From: Pseudomonas paracarnis
GTDB taxonomy: Bacteria > Pseudomonadota > Gammaproteobacteria > Pseudomonadales > Pseudomonadaceae
Assembly (NCBI RefSeq): GCF_904063055.1
Contig: NZ_CAJFCN010000017.1
Location: forward strand, 1-64,000
Direction: 5' to 3'
DNA length: 64,000 nt
A model generated the notes under the pieces. That model saw nothing but the letters and a program-made list of their open reading frames with translations. It ran no database searches and had not been told where the DNA came from. The position numbers and the translations under genes are program-made. Shown here piece by piece: positions 25,699 through 34,094 of this stretch. The number at the start of each line of letters is the position of its first letter. Within the stretch, counting starts at the first letter, position 1.

Positions 25699-27687
25699 TC
25701 AGGGGGTGCTGATGCGCCATATCCCGAACGGCATCTGCGGCTCCAGCCGGGTCCATTGGGTCTTGCCGTACCAGGTCCAGCGATGGCCGTTCATCAAGTC
25801 TTCGCCCTGGGTCTGGGCATCGTCGGGCAAGCCCATCTCCCACAGCGGCAATTCAAAGTGGGCTTCCTGGGCGTTGTGCGGGTCGAGGTTGACGGCGGCC
25901 AGAATGAAATTGCTGCCGTCCTCGCTGCGCTTGCCGAAGTACAGGATGTTGTCGTTCCAGGCGTTGTAGAGCTTGAGCCCCAGGTGCGTGTGCAACGCCG
26001 GGTTCTGGCGGCGGATGCGGTTGAGCTGGGCGATCTCGGCGATGATGTTGCCGGGGGCGGTAAAGTCGCGGGGGCGGATCTCGTACTTCTCGGAGTCGAG
26101 GTATTCTTCTTTGCCTGGCACGGGCGCCGACTCACACAACTCAAAGCCTGAATACATCCCCCACAGGCCCGAGCCCATCGTGGCCAGCGCAGCGCGGATC
26201 AGGAAGCCTGCGCGGCCGGAGTCATGCAGGAAACCCGGGTTGATGTCCGGCGTATTGACGAAGAAGTTCGGGCGGTAGCACTCACGCCAGGGCGATTGGT
26301 TCAGTTGAGTGAGGTACTCGCTCAGTTCAGCCTTGGTGTTGCGCCACGTAAAGTAGGTATAGCTCTGGGAATAGCCGACCTTGCCCAGGCGCGCCATCAT
26401 TGCCGGGGTGGTGAAAGCTTCGGCGAGGAAGATCACCTCCGGGTACTTGGCACGCACGTCGCTGATCAGCCATTGCCAGAACGGCAGCGGCTTGGTGTGC
26501 GGGTTGTCGACGCGAAAGGTCTTCACGCCCTCTTCCACCCAGCCCACCACAATGTCGCGCAGTTCTGTCCATAAGCCCGGAATCGCATCCGCCGCATAGA
26601 AATCGACGTTGACGATGTCCTGATACTTTTTCGGCGGGTTCTCGGCGTACTTAATCGTGCCGTCGGGGCGCCAGTTGAACCAGCCAGGGTGCTGTTCAAG
26701 CCATGGGTGGTCCTGGGAGCACTGGATGGCGAAGTCCAGGGCAATTTCCAGGCCGTGGTCGGCAGCGGCCTTGACCAGGCGACGGAAATCCTCACGGCTG
26801 CCCAGTTGCGGGTGAATCGCCTCATGCCCGCCCTCCGCGCTGCCGATGGCATACGGACTGCCCGGATCATCGGGGCCTGCGGTGAGTGAGTTGTTCTTGC
26901 CCTTGCGGTGGCTGCGGCCGATAGGATGGATCGGCGGGAAGTACAGCACGTCAAAACCCATGTCGTGGATCATCGACAAGCGCGAGTGCACGTCGTTGAA
27001 TGTACCGTGGCGGGCCGGATCATCGGTGATCGAGCGGGGAAACAGCTCATACCAACTGGCGAACTGCGCCGCCTCACGCTCTACGTCAATTGGGTAGGCG
27101 GGGCTGATGCTCAGATACGCGCGATGATCGGCCTGGGTCATCAGGTGTGCACTGTCTTCGTGCAGGAACAACGCCACCTGCTCGGTTTCCAGCAGGCCCG
27201 ACAGTTCGTGGTGCAACACCATCAAACGGTCGCGCAATTCGTTGTCACTGCGCTCGGCAGCCTGCAACACCAGGCTGCGGCCTTCCTGCAATTCAAGGCT
27301 GACCGGCACCCCGGCCTCATGTTTCTTGCGCAATTCATAGCAGAAGCTGGCGAAGGTATCGATCCATGCCTCGATGCAGTATTCATGCGGCCCGAGTTGG
27401 GCGACGGTGAACGCGCCTTCCCAGCCATCGTTGCCGACATCGGTCATGACCACGCTGTGCCAGCTTTCTTCCTCCAGCACGCGCCAGCGGATCAGCACCG
27501 CCAGCTTGTCGTGACCATCAGCGAACACTTTGCTGGTGACATTGACACGCTGGCCGACGACAGCCTTGACGGCGAACTCACCATTGTCGATCACCGGCAT
27601 GGTGCTTTCGATAGCGATCCTGGGTAACAACAGCGCTTGCGACAGCGGCAGTATCGAGCCTTCTGGAGCCAGTGTTTCAGCAATCAT
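25699..27687 (-). CDS. glgE: Alpha-1,4-glucan:maltose-1-phosphate maltosyltransferase
   Basis: A 662-residue GH13_3 enzyme that transfers maltosyl units from maltose-1-phosphate to the non-reducing end of alpha-glucan. The N-terminal beta-sandwich and insert (about residues 1-200) precede the barrel. The nucleophile Asp is in TFRVDNPHTKPLPFW, the general acid Glu in IFLAEAFTTPAMM, and IHPIGRSHRKGKNNSL is a family segment. It is the first gene of the glgE-treS/mak-glgB operon. ATG 27687 is the start; the 204-bp gap upstream is shared with a divergent small gene. Confidence 0.93.
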   Translation of the reverse strand: MIAETLAPEGSILPLSQALLLPRIAIESTMPVIDNGEFAVKAVVGQRVNVTSKVFADGHDKLAVLIRWRVLEEESWHSVVMTDVGNDGWEGAFTVAQLGPHEYCIEAWIDTFASFCYELRKKHEAGVPVSLELQEGRSLVLQAAERSDNELRDRLMVLHHELSGLLETEQVALFLHEDSAHLMTQADHRAYLSISPAYPIDVEREAAQFASWYELFPRSITDDPARHGTFNDVHSRLSMIHDMGFDVLYFPPIHPIGRSHRKGKNNSLTAGPDDPGSPYAIGSAEGGHEAIHPQLGSREDFRRLVKAAADHGLEIALDFAIQCSQDHPWLEQHPGWFNWRPDGTIKYAENPPKKYQDIVNVDFYAADAIPGLWTELRDIVVGWVEEGVKTFRVDNPHTKPLPFWQWLISDVRAKYPEVIFLAEAFTTPAMMARLGKVGYSQSYTYFTWRNTKAELSEYLTQLNQSPWRECYRPNFFVNTPDINPGFLHDSGRAGFLIRAALATMGSGLWGMYSGFELCESAPVPGKEEYLDSEKYEIRPRDFTAPGNIIAEIAQLNRIRRQNPALHTHLGLKLYNAWNDNILYFGKRSEDGSNFILAAVNLDPHNAQEAHFELPLWEMGLPDDAQTQGEDLMNGHRWTWYGKTQWTRLEPQMPFGIWRISTP

Positions 27688-27891
27688 CGAGCATCTTCCC
27701 CTTACGCCCTGTGGACGCTCTTGGCTTGATCCGAATTCAAAGGCGGCGACGCTTTCCCTGAGCGTGGCCGTATAAGGTCCGAGCCTGGGCGCGCCGCAAA
27801 AGTTCAGGTGGATATGCCGCCGCTGGGCAGGGAATCAATTGCCCCAGGCAGCGGTCCACCGCTAGAGCAAAGCACAAAGGAGGCCACACCG

Positions 27892-28056
27892 ATGAATATC
27901 CCGATACCACCTGAACCTGAAGATCCGAATATCGACACTCCGCCACTACCGACGCCGCCCAGTGAACCGGCGCCCATTCCAGAGAGAGAGCCGCCGGAAA
28001 ACGACCCACCGCCCGTGCAAGAGCCGCCGACGACCCTGCCTCCGGTGATCGTCTAA
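27892..28056 (+). CDS. Small proline-rich protein (54 aa)
   Basis: A 54-residue ORF with a strong ribosome binding site (AAGGAGG, 8 bases before ATG 27892). About 40 percent of residues are Pro, with many Glu/Asp and no Cys or aromatic residue, so it is probably disordered. No function is known to me. It is divergent from glgE, and the promoter region between them could be shared. The coding case rests on the ribosome binding site and the biased composition ending at a clean TAA. Confidence 0.6.
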   Translation: MNIPIPPEPEDPNIDTPPLPTPPSEPAPIPEREPPENDPPPVQEPPTTLPPVIV

Positions 28057-28079
28057 ATCATCAGAGCAAGAACACGGCC

Positions 28080-28113
28080 TGCTCGAACACCTAGACGTCC
28101 TGGTGTTCGAGCA
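28080..28113. terminator. Long hairpin after the proline-rich gene
   Basis: TGCTCGAACACC and GGTGTTCGAGCA form a perfect 12-bp stem around a 10-base loop, 24 bp after the stop. On the plus strand it is followed by CACAAAAAAA, not U residues, so it is not a canonical intrinsic terminator for the upstream gene. Confidence 0.45.
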
Positions 28114-28251
28114 CACAAAAAAACGAGGAGTCCTACGAAGTTCCACGTCAAGGCTGAATGTTCGTTTTACTGTTCCTTTTTATATTGATCTCGCGTGAAT
28201 GCTCAGCCTTTTTTTCACCTGGCCTTTAGCCCATTTATCACGAGTAGACCC

Positions 28252-29265
28252 ATGTCGACTATCGCCTCCCCATCAACGCCCACTGCTCCAGTCACAACAC
28301 CCACATCCTCCAATCCCGTCTCCAATCAACAGGCGCTGACGCCCGAGCGAATAAATACGTTGCTAAAGGCCGGCCCGAACTGGTCCTCCTCCCCTAAGGC
28401 GCCTGACCGCTCACCCCATACCCCCCTGTCGCCAACGACGAAGTCCAACACCTCACCTTCTATGTCGGAGGTAGAGGCGAAAAATAAGTTGGACGACCTG
28501 AATACGGCATTGACCCCAGACACCATCAAGGAGATACAACGCAATCCAAGCTCGCCGAAATCTCGCGCAATCACTGAGCAGTTCAACACCACATTGACCC
28601 CAGAGAATGTCAAATTAATGTCGAGGGGCGCCAACGCGAAAAAAAACCGCGAAACACTTCGAGAGATCAGGGACAAGCTCGACAAAAAAAATATTGATTC
28701 AAACCTGGAGTCTGCCAAGCACCAGGTGATCAATGAGGCGGCCGATAAAATGAGGCTCAAACTTCTGGAAATCATTACCGCCGCGTTCGACGGCGACATC
28801 TGGAACACCGTTGACCATCACAAAAATTGGCTCGAAGAACTGGGTGCTCTGAGCAAAAATTTTTCTGCAATGGAGACCAAGTCCAAAGCCCTCACGGATG
28901 CAGCTTCGTCCCTGAGCGACGAAAAGCTCGACCAATCGGCGGCGCCTGAAACGCAGGACTCATCGCCTGCCGACACTCGCGCTGCAACCTACAGTTTCAA
29001 CGCCACCAGTGAATCTACCCTGGAGGCCCCCAGCGAGATCCGCAATTTCAAATCGGGAGATAAACTGGACCTGTCCGGCATCCAGCGGCAGCTGAACACG
29101 TCGCTGCGGCCGGTCGATCGGTTTCCAGAAGTAATCGGTGAAATGCAGATCCATCACTCGCCCAGCGCCAACACCAGCGTAATTGTCATCGCCGATGCGC
29201 CGGGCAAAGACCCCTTTTTGCTCAAGGTGTTTGGTGAGGTACGCCAAAGCAACATCGTGACCTGA
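28252..29265 (+). CDS. Orphan protein with serralysin-like C-terminal export domain
   Basis: A 337-residue protein without signal peptide or membrane segment. Residues 1-75 are Ser/Thr/Pro-rich and probably disordered. Three short repeats starting LTPE/LTPD occur at about residues 29, 88 and 115, then a charged helical region (130-225). The C-terminus (about residues 245-336) matches the C-terminal unit of serralysin metalloproteases: YSFNATSESTLEAPSEI, IRNFKSGDKLDLSGI, GEMQIHHSPSANTSVIVI and FGEVRQSNIV. No HExxH zinc motif or RTX nonapeptides are present. This suggests type I secretion through an Apr-like exporter. ATG 28252 is preferred; GTG 28195 is possible. AT content is higher than in its neighbours. 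Confidence 0.65.
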   Translation: MSTIASPSTPTAPVTTPTSSNPVSNQQALTPERINTLLKAGPNWSSSPKAPDRSPHTPLSPTTKSNTSPSMSEVEAKNKLDDLNTALTPDTIKEIQRNPSSPKSRAITEQFNTTLTPENVKLMSRGANAKKNRETLREIRDKLDKKNIDSNLESAKHQVINEAADKMRLKLLEIITAAFDGDIWNTVDHHKNWLEELGALSKNFSAMETKSKALTDAASSLSDEKLDQSAAPETQDSSPADTRAATYSFNATSESTLEAPSEIRNFKSGDKLDLSGIQRQLNTSLRPVDRFPEVIGEMQIHHSPSANTSVIVIADAPGKDPFLLKVFGEVRQSNIVT

Positions 29266-29284
29266 TCCGCGGTATGACTCAGGA

Positions 29285-29776
29285 TCACTTTTCCAACAAT
29301 CTGACGATTCTCGGCATGATGCTGAACACCGCCAGGGCCAGCAGTGTACTGAGTACTGCCGTCGATTCACGCCCCATCCCCGCCGCCACACCAATGGCGG
29401 CGGTCATCCACAACCCTGCAGCCGTGGTCAGGCCCTTCACATGCTGGCCCTCTTCATCTTCCTTGCCCTTGAGGATGGTGCCGGCGCCAAGGAAGCCGAT
29501 ACCCGCAATCACCCCCTGAACCACACGGCTCATGGCGTCCGCCTGGTTGCCGGACATCTGCGGCACCAGCACGAACAGCGCCGCACCAAGCGCAACCAGC
29601 ATATGGGTGCGCACGCCAGCCGCCTTGCCCTTGTGCTCACGCTCAAAACCCAGGATGCCGCCCAGGATCGCGGCGATCAGCAGGCGCACCGTCACTTGGG
29701 TGAGTTGCCGGGCATCGCCGATGTCCGCGAATTCGGCTTGCAGGGTTTGCCACACTTGATGCCACCAGGCGTCCAT
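29285..29776 (-). CDS. MgtC/SapB family membrane protein
   Basis: A 163-residue protein with four to five membrane segments and the MgtC pattern: LLIAAILGGILGFEREHKGKAAGVRTHMLVALGAA (about residues 31-65) and VIAGIGFLGAGTILK (about residues 89-103). MgtC proteins modulate F-type ATP synthase and adaptation to low Mg2+ or acid; the short form here lacks the soluble C-terminal domain of Salmonella MgtC. It is convergent with the serralysin-tail gene, 19 bp away. Confidence 0.85.
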   Translation of the reverse strand: MDAWWHQVWQTLQAEFADIGDARQLTQVTVRLLIAAILGGILGFEREHKGKAAGVRTHMLVALGAALFVLVPQMSGNQADAMSRVVQGVIAGIGFLGAGTILKGKEDEEGQHVKGLTTAAGLWMTAAIGVAAGMGRESTAVLSTLLALAVFSIMPRIVRLLEK

Positions 29777-29898
29777 GGATGCGCTCCTTTTATTATGGAT
29801 AGATAAAGGATGGACAGCGCAGACCGCCAGTCAGTTGCCTGGAACCCCTTGTCATAGGGGTCGCCTAACGTGATAGAGCCCATAGAAAGGAGATCGCC

Positions 29899-30138
29899 AT
29901 GCCCCTGCGCATCGAAAACCATTTGTGCTACTTCACGCTCGACGTGGACGGCCAGGAACAAAGCCTGCCAGCCACCCGCGTGAAGATCCTTACCGACCAT
30001 GACAAAGCCATGTCCTATGTGGAGTTGGCGGGCGAGCGGATCTATATCACTGAAGCCGAAGCCGACGCGCTGACGGTTGAAGGGGCCACGGATGGCCGTA
30101 ACCATGTAAAGGCGCAAAAGCCTGGTTCGGTGATTTGA
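29899..30138 (+). CDS. DUF3203 family protein
   Basis: A 79-residue soluble protein of a Pseudomonas-restricted family with no known function. It has alternating beta-type segments (HLCYFTLDVDGQEQSLPATRVKIL) and an acidic C-terminal half. ATG 29899 has AAAGGAGA 9 bases upstream. The stop at 30136-30138 abuts a near-consensus ANR box, which itself precedes ccoG. Confidence 0.75.
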   Translation: MPLRIENHLCYFTLDVDGQEQSLPATRVKILTDHDKAMSYVELAGERIYITEAEADALTVEGATDGRNHVKAQKPGSVI

Positions 30139-30152
30139 TTGATCTGTATCAT
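30139..30152. promoter_or_regulatory. ANR/FNR box upstream of ccoG
   Basis: TTGAT-CTGT-ATCAT matches the FNR/ANR consensus TTGAT-N4-ATCAA at 9 of 10 fixed positions. It lies 164 bp before the chosen ccoG start. ANR activation of a cbb3-oxidase accessory gene under low oxygen would make biological sense; the distance is long but allowed if the leader is untranslated. Confidence 0.5.
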
Positions 30153-30168
30153 CGAACCCTTTGAATCC

Positions 30169-30195
30169 CTGCACCCCTATAGACTCGGGGTGCAG
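30169..30195 (+). terminator. Hairpin between the DUF3203 gene and ccoG
   Basis: CTGCACCCC and GGGGTGCAG form a perfect 9-bp stem around 9 bases, 30 bp after the DUF3203 stop. There is no run of T after it, so it may be a weak terminator or a leader stem for ccoG. Confidence 0.4.
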
Positions 30196-30316
30196 CACAT
30201 TGACGCACAAGAACGCATCAAGCCTATCTGATCCGCTTTTTATCCTTCCACCTGAGTCTGTTATGCAAACAGTCTGTCGCCCATAGTTCATCCGCCTGAT
30301 GGAGGCTGATGAGCGA

Positions 30317-31732
30317 ATGACCATGAGCGAACGAATCCCAACCGTGGAAACCTTTGAGCCCATTCACCCAAAGAAGGTGAAGGCCAAATCCAGCGACAAC
30401 CTGATCCATACCCGCAGTTTTACCGGTGTGTTCCGCACCTTGCGCGTGGGCGGTGCCGGCCTGCTGTTTCTGGCTTTTTTTGGCACTGTGTGGCTGAACT
30501 GGGGTGGACGCCAAGCCGTACTATGGGACTTGGCCGAGAGCAAGTTCCATATCTTTGGTGCGACATTCTGGCCCCAGGATTTCATCCTGCTCTCGGCGCT
30601 GTTGATCATCTGTGCCTTCGGCCTCTTCGCGATCACGGTGTTTGCCGGCCGCGTCTGGTGCGGCTACACCTGCCCGCAAAGCTCGTTTACCTGGCTGTTC
30701 ATGTGGTGCGAGAAGGTGACCGAGGGTGAACGCAACCAACGTATCAAACTGCAGGCGGCACCCTGGAGCCTGAATAAGCTGGCACGGCGCTCGGCCAAAC
30801 ATACGTTGTGGCTGGGTATCAGTGTGTTGACCGGGCTGACGTTTGTGGGCTACTTCACCCCCATCCGCCCCTTGGCCGCCGAACTGCTGACGTGGCAGAT
30901 GGGCGGTGTGAGCCTGTTTTGGGTATTGTTTTTCACGGGGGCCACTTACATCAATGCCGGCTGGCTACGCGAAGCCGTATGCATGCATATGTGCCCCTAT
31001 GCACGCTTCCAGAGCGTGATGTTTGATAAAGACACCCTGACTATTTCCTACGACGCCGCCCGCGGCGAGCAACGTGGCCCGCGTAAACGTGACGTGCCGC
31101 CAGCGCAGGTTGGCCTCGGTGACTGCATCGATTGCCAGCTATGCGTGCAGGTATGCCCCACGGGCATCGATATCCGCGACGGCCTGCAGATGGAATGCAT
31201 CGGCTGCGCAGCCTGCATCGACGCCTGCGATTCGATCATGGACAAAATGGGCTATGCCCGTGGCTTGGTCAGTTATACCAGTGAGCACCAATTGCAGGGT
31301 GGCAAGACTCATCTGCTGCGGCCACGCCTGATCGGCTACAGTGCCGTGCTGGTGGTGATGCTCGCGGCACTGGTGGTGGCCCTGATTGAACGGCCGATGG
31401 TGTCGCTGGATGTGACCAAAGACCGTGGCATGTTCCGCGAAAACAGCCTGGGTTTGATCGAAAACATCTACAGCCTCAAGGTGATCAACAAAACCCAGCA
31501 GCGCCAGGAATACCGCCTGGAACTGGTGGATGCCGAGGGGTTCCAGTTGCAAGGCAAGACCCAGGTCAGCCTGGCTGCCGGGGAAATTGTCGATATACCG
31601 GTGTCGGTAGCATTGCTGGCGGACACACCGGCCAGCAGCTCTCAAACCTTACGTTTTAAAGTCACTGATGTGGATGAACCTTGGATCTATACCGCTGCTG
31701 ACAGCCGCTTCGTAGCGCCCTTGAATCGCTGA
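30317..31732 (+). CDS. ccoG: Cytochrome c oxidase accessory protein CcoG (FixG/RdxA)
   Basis: A 471-residue membrane protein that helps deliver copper to the cbb3 oxidase by reducing Cu(II). About five membrane segments flank CGYTCPQSSFTW, and two [4Fe-4S] ferredoxin motifs are at CIDCQLCVQVCPTG and CIGCAACIDACD (about residues 275-315). A C-terminal immunoglobulin-like domain follows a last segment at about residue 345. ATG 30317 is 11 bases after GGAGG; ATG 30323 is an alternative. It is not next to ccoNOPQ or ccoHIS, so it is an orphan copy; a second copy probably lies elsewhere. Confidence 0.87.
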   Translation: MTMSERIPTVETFEPIHPKKVKAKSSDNLIHTRSFTGVFRTLRVGGAGLLFLAFFGTVWLNWGGRQAVLWDLAESKFHIFGATFWPQDFILLSALLIICAFGLFAITVFAGRVWCGYTCPQSSFTWLFMWCEKVTEGERNQRIKLQAAPWSLNKLARRSAKHTLWLGISVLTGLTFVGYFTPIRPLAAELLTWQMGGVSLFWVLFFTGATYINAGWLREAVCMHMCPYARFQSVMFDKDTLTISYDAARGEQRGPRKRDVPPAQVGLGDCIDCQLCVQVCPTGIDIRDGLQMECIGCAACIDACDSIMDKMGYARGLVSYTSEHQLQGGKTHLLRPRLIGYSAVLVVMLAALVVALIERPMVSLDVTKDRGMFRENSLGLIENIYSLKVINKTQQRQEYRLELVDAEGFQLQGKTQVSLAAGEIVDIPVSVALLADTPASSSQTLRFKVTDVDEPWIYTAADSRFVAPLNR

Positions 31733-31757
31733 TACTTCATCAACAACAGAGATCAAA

Positions 31758-31846
31758 TGTGGGAGCTGGCTTGCCTGCGAAAGCGGTAGAGCAGTAACAG
31801 ATGCAGTGACTGACACACCGCCTTCGCAGGCAAGCCAGCGCCTACA
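31758..31846. repeat. REPIN (TGTGGGAGC type)
   Basis: Left REP TGTGGGAGCTGGCTTGCCTG and a complementary right REP ending GCAAGCCAGCGCCTACA, in the 155-bp gap between ccoG and the MocR gene. The right arm has drifted at its tip (GCGCCTACA rather than GCTCCCACA). Confidence 0.88.
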
Positions 31847-31887
31847 ATTTGCCCTGCGTACACATTCAAAAAGCTAATTAGGCCGCC

Positions 31888-33297
31888 ATGAAACGCTACG
31901 AAAAATTTGCCGACGACATCGCAGAACTGATCCGCTCCGGCGTCCTCGGCCCCGGCCAGCGCGTGCCATCGGTGCGCTATGCCAGCCAGGCCTACGGCGT
32001 CAGCCCGTCCACCGTGTTCCAGGCCTACTACCTGCTGGAGCGTCGTGGCCTGATTCGCGCACGCCCCCGCTCTGGCTACTTCGTCAACGCCCATGCGCCC
32101 AGCCCGTTTTCCGAACCGGTGGTGAGTGAGCAGGTGCATGAGTCCACCGAGGTGGGCGTGAGTGAGCTGGTGTTCTCGGTACTGGACTCCATCAAAGACC
32201 CCAACACCGTGCCCTTCGGCTCGGCCTTCCCCAGCCCCATGCTGTTCCCGCTGCCGCGCCTGGCCCGCTCCCTGGCCAGCGCCAGCCGCGAAATGGACCC
32301 ACGCTTGGTGGTCACCGACATGTCGCCGGGCAACCCGCAACTGCGCCGGCAGATTGCCCTGCGCTATATGGTCGGTGGCCTGATGCTGCCGATGGAGGAG
32401 CTGTTGATCACCAACGGTGCCCTCGAAGCGTTGAACCTGTGCCTGCAGGCTGTGACCGAACCGGGCGACCTGGTGGCCATCGAGGCGCCGGCGTTCTACG
32501 CGTGTTTGCAAGTGCTTGAACGCCTGAAGCTCAAGGCCGTGGAGATCCCGGTGCACCCGCGCGACGGTATTGACCTGAACGCCCTGGCCCAAAGCCTTGA
32601 GCGCTATCCGATCAAGGCCTGCTGGACCATGACCAGTTTCCAGAACCCCATGGGCGCCACGCTGCCTGAAGAGAAAAAACAGGCGCTGGTGGAACTGCTG
32701 CGCAGCCATCAAGTGCCGCTGATCGAAGATGACGTCTACGCCGAGCTGTACTACGGGCAACAAGCGCCTAAACCGGCCAAGGCCTTCGATACCGAAGGGC
32801 TGGTGATGCATTGCGGCTCCTTTGCCAAGAGCCTGGCGCCGGGTTACCGAGTGGGCTGGGTCGCCGCCGGGCGCTTTGCACAGAAGGTCGAGCGGCTCAA
32901 GTTGATGACCTCGTTATGCCCGTCGATGCCGGCCCAGGCGGCAATTGCCGACTACCTGCAACACGGCGGCTATGACCGCCACCTGCGCAAACTGCGCTAC
33001 GCCCTGGAAGAACAGCAAAGCGCCATGCTCGCGGCTATCGCTCGCTACTTCCCGGCCCAGACACGGGTCAGCCAGCCGGCGGGGGGCTATTTCCTGTGGT
33101 TGGAATTGCCGGAGCAGACCGACTCGCTGAAGTTGTTCCAGATGGCCTTGGCCCAGGGCATCAGCATTGCGCCGGGGCCGATCTTTTCCGCAACTCAGCG
33201 GTTCAGAAACTGCATACGCTTGAACTATGGCAGCCCGTGGAACGAGGCATCGGAAAAGGCCATGGAGACATTAGGGCGGATTGTGCGATCGTTTTAA
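31888..33297 (+). CDS. MocR-type GntR regulator with aminotransferase domain
   Basis: A 469-residue protein. The N-terminal GntR winged helix (about residues 5-72, with GQRVPSVRYASQAYGVSPSTVFQAYYLLERRG) is fused to a fold-type I PLP-dependent aminotransferase domain. The PLP lysine is likely in HCGSFAKSLAPGYRVGW (about residue 314), with TNGALEALNL and EDDVYAELYYG as cofactor-binding segments. MocR proteins often sense PLP or amino acids and control a neighbouring gene. No divergent gene is close, so the target is unclear. It overlaps the convergent SDR gene by 4 bp. Confidence 0.87.
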   Translation: MKRYEKFADDIAELIRSGVLGPGQRVPSVRYASQAYGVSPSTVFQAYYLLERRGLIRARPRSGYFVNAHAPSPFSEPVVSEQVHESTEVGVSELVFSVLDSIKDPNTVPFGSAFPSPMLFPLPRLARSLASASREMDPRLVVTDMSPGNPQLRRQIALRYMVGGLMLPMEELLITNGALEALNLCLQAVTEPGDLVAIEAPAFYACLQVLERLKLKAVEIPVHPRDGIDLNALAQSLERYPIKACWTMTSFQNPMGATLPEEKKQALVELLRSHQVPLIEDDVYAELYYGQQAPKPAKAFDTEGLVMHCGSFAKSLAPGYRVGWVAAGRFAQKVERLKLMTSLCPSMPAQAAIADYLQHGGYDRHLRKLRYALEEQQSAMLAAIARYFPAQTRVSQPAGGYFLWLELPEQTDSLKLFQMALAQGISIAPGPIFSATQRFRNCIRLNYGSPWNEASEKAMETLGRIVRSF

Positions 33298-34040
33298 CGG
33301 CCGCCCCCCAAGTCGATAAACGTTCCGGTGGAATACGATGCCTTGTCCGACAGTAACCAGATAATCGCCTCCGCCACTTCATCCGGACGCCCGCCGCGCG
33401 CCATCGGGATGCCGGACTCCAGCTTGCTGACTCGGTCCGGGTCGCCGCTCAGGGCATGGAAATCGGTAAAGATATAGCCTGGGCGCACGGCGTTGACGCG
33501 AATGCCCTCGCCCGCCACCTCCTTCGACAACCCCAGGGTAAAGGTATCCAGCGCGCCCTTGGAGGCGGCGTAGTCGACATACTCACCCGGCGAGCCCAGC
33601 CGCGCCGCCACCGAGGACACGTTGACGATACTGCCGCCCTGCCCGCCATGCCGGGGCGACATGCGTAACACCGCGTGCTTGGCACACAGAATCGGGCCCA
33701 GCACATTGGTCTTGAGGATTTTGAGGATACGAAACTCGGACATCTCGTCGACCCGCGATTTTTGCCCCACGGTACCGGCATTATTGACCAGCGCAGTGAC
33801 ACGCCCCAATTCGGCATCCACACGATTGAACAGCGCAATCACCTCATCTTCGATGCTGACATCGGCGCGCACCGCGATGGCCTGTGCTCCGAGGCCGCGC
33901 ACTTGTTCAAGCACAGCATTGGCAGCCTTCTCGTCCGACTGATAATTAATGCAGATGCGATAACCTTCGCGAGCGGCCAGCAAGGCCGTCTCGGCGCCAA
34001 TCCCTCGGCTGCCCCCGGTGATGATGACGACTTTGTCCAT
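33294..34040 (-). CDS. Short-chain dehydrogenase/reductase
   Basis: A 248-residue classical SDR. The cofactor motif TGGSRGIG (about residues 8-15), NNAG at about residue 87, and the Ser-Tyr-Lys triad (VSSVAARLGSPGEYVDYAASKGAL) are all present. Basic residues after the glycine motif suggest NADP(H) preference. The substrate is unknown. I chose ATG 34040 (AGGAG upstream); the open frame extends to 34085 without a better start. Confidence 0.85.
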   Translation of the reverse strand: MDKVVIITGGSRGIGAETALLAAREGYRICINYQSDEKAANAVLEQVRGLGAQAIAVRADVSIEDEVIALFNRVDAELGRVTALVNNAGTVGQKSRVDEMSEFRILKILKTNVLGPILCAKHAVLRMSPRHGGQGGSIVNVSSVAARLGSPGEYVDYAASKGALDTFTLGLSKEVAGEGIRVNAVRPGYIFTDFHALSGDPDRVSKLESGIPMARGGRPDEVAEAIIWLLSDKASYSTGTFIDLGGGR

Positions 34041-34094
34041 GGCTGCGGTCTCCTGATTCAACCTGATGTTTAGGGTTGGATCCAAGAATACCCG

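Noticed and set aside
28080..28113. Intrinsic terminator for the proline-rich gene
   Set aside because: The stem is strong but is followed by A residues on the plus strand; I listed it as a hairpin with low confidence only.
28252..29265. Serralysin-type metalloprotease
   Set aside because: Only the C-terminal export unit is similar; HExxHxxGxxH and calcium-binding RTX nonapeptides are absent.
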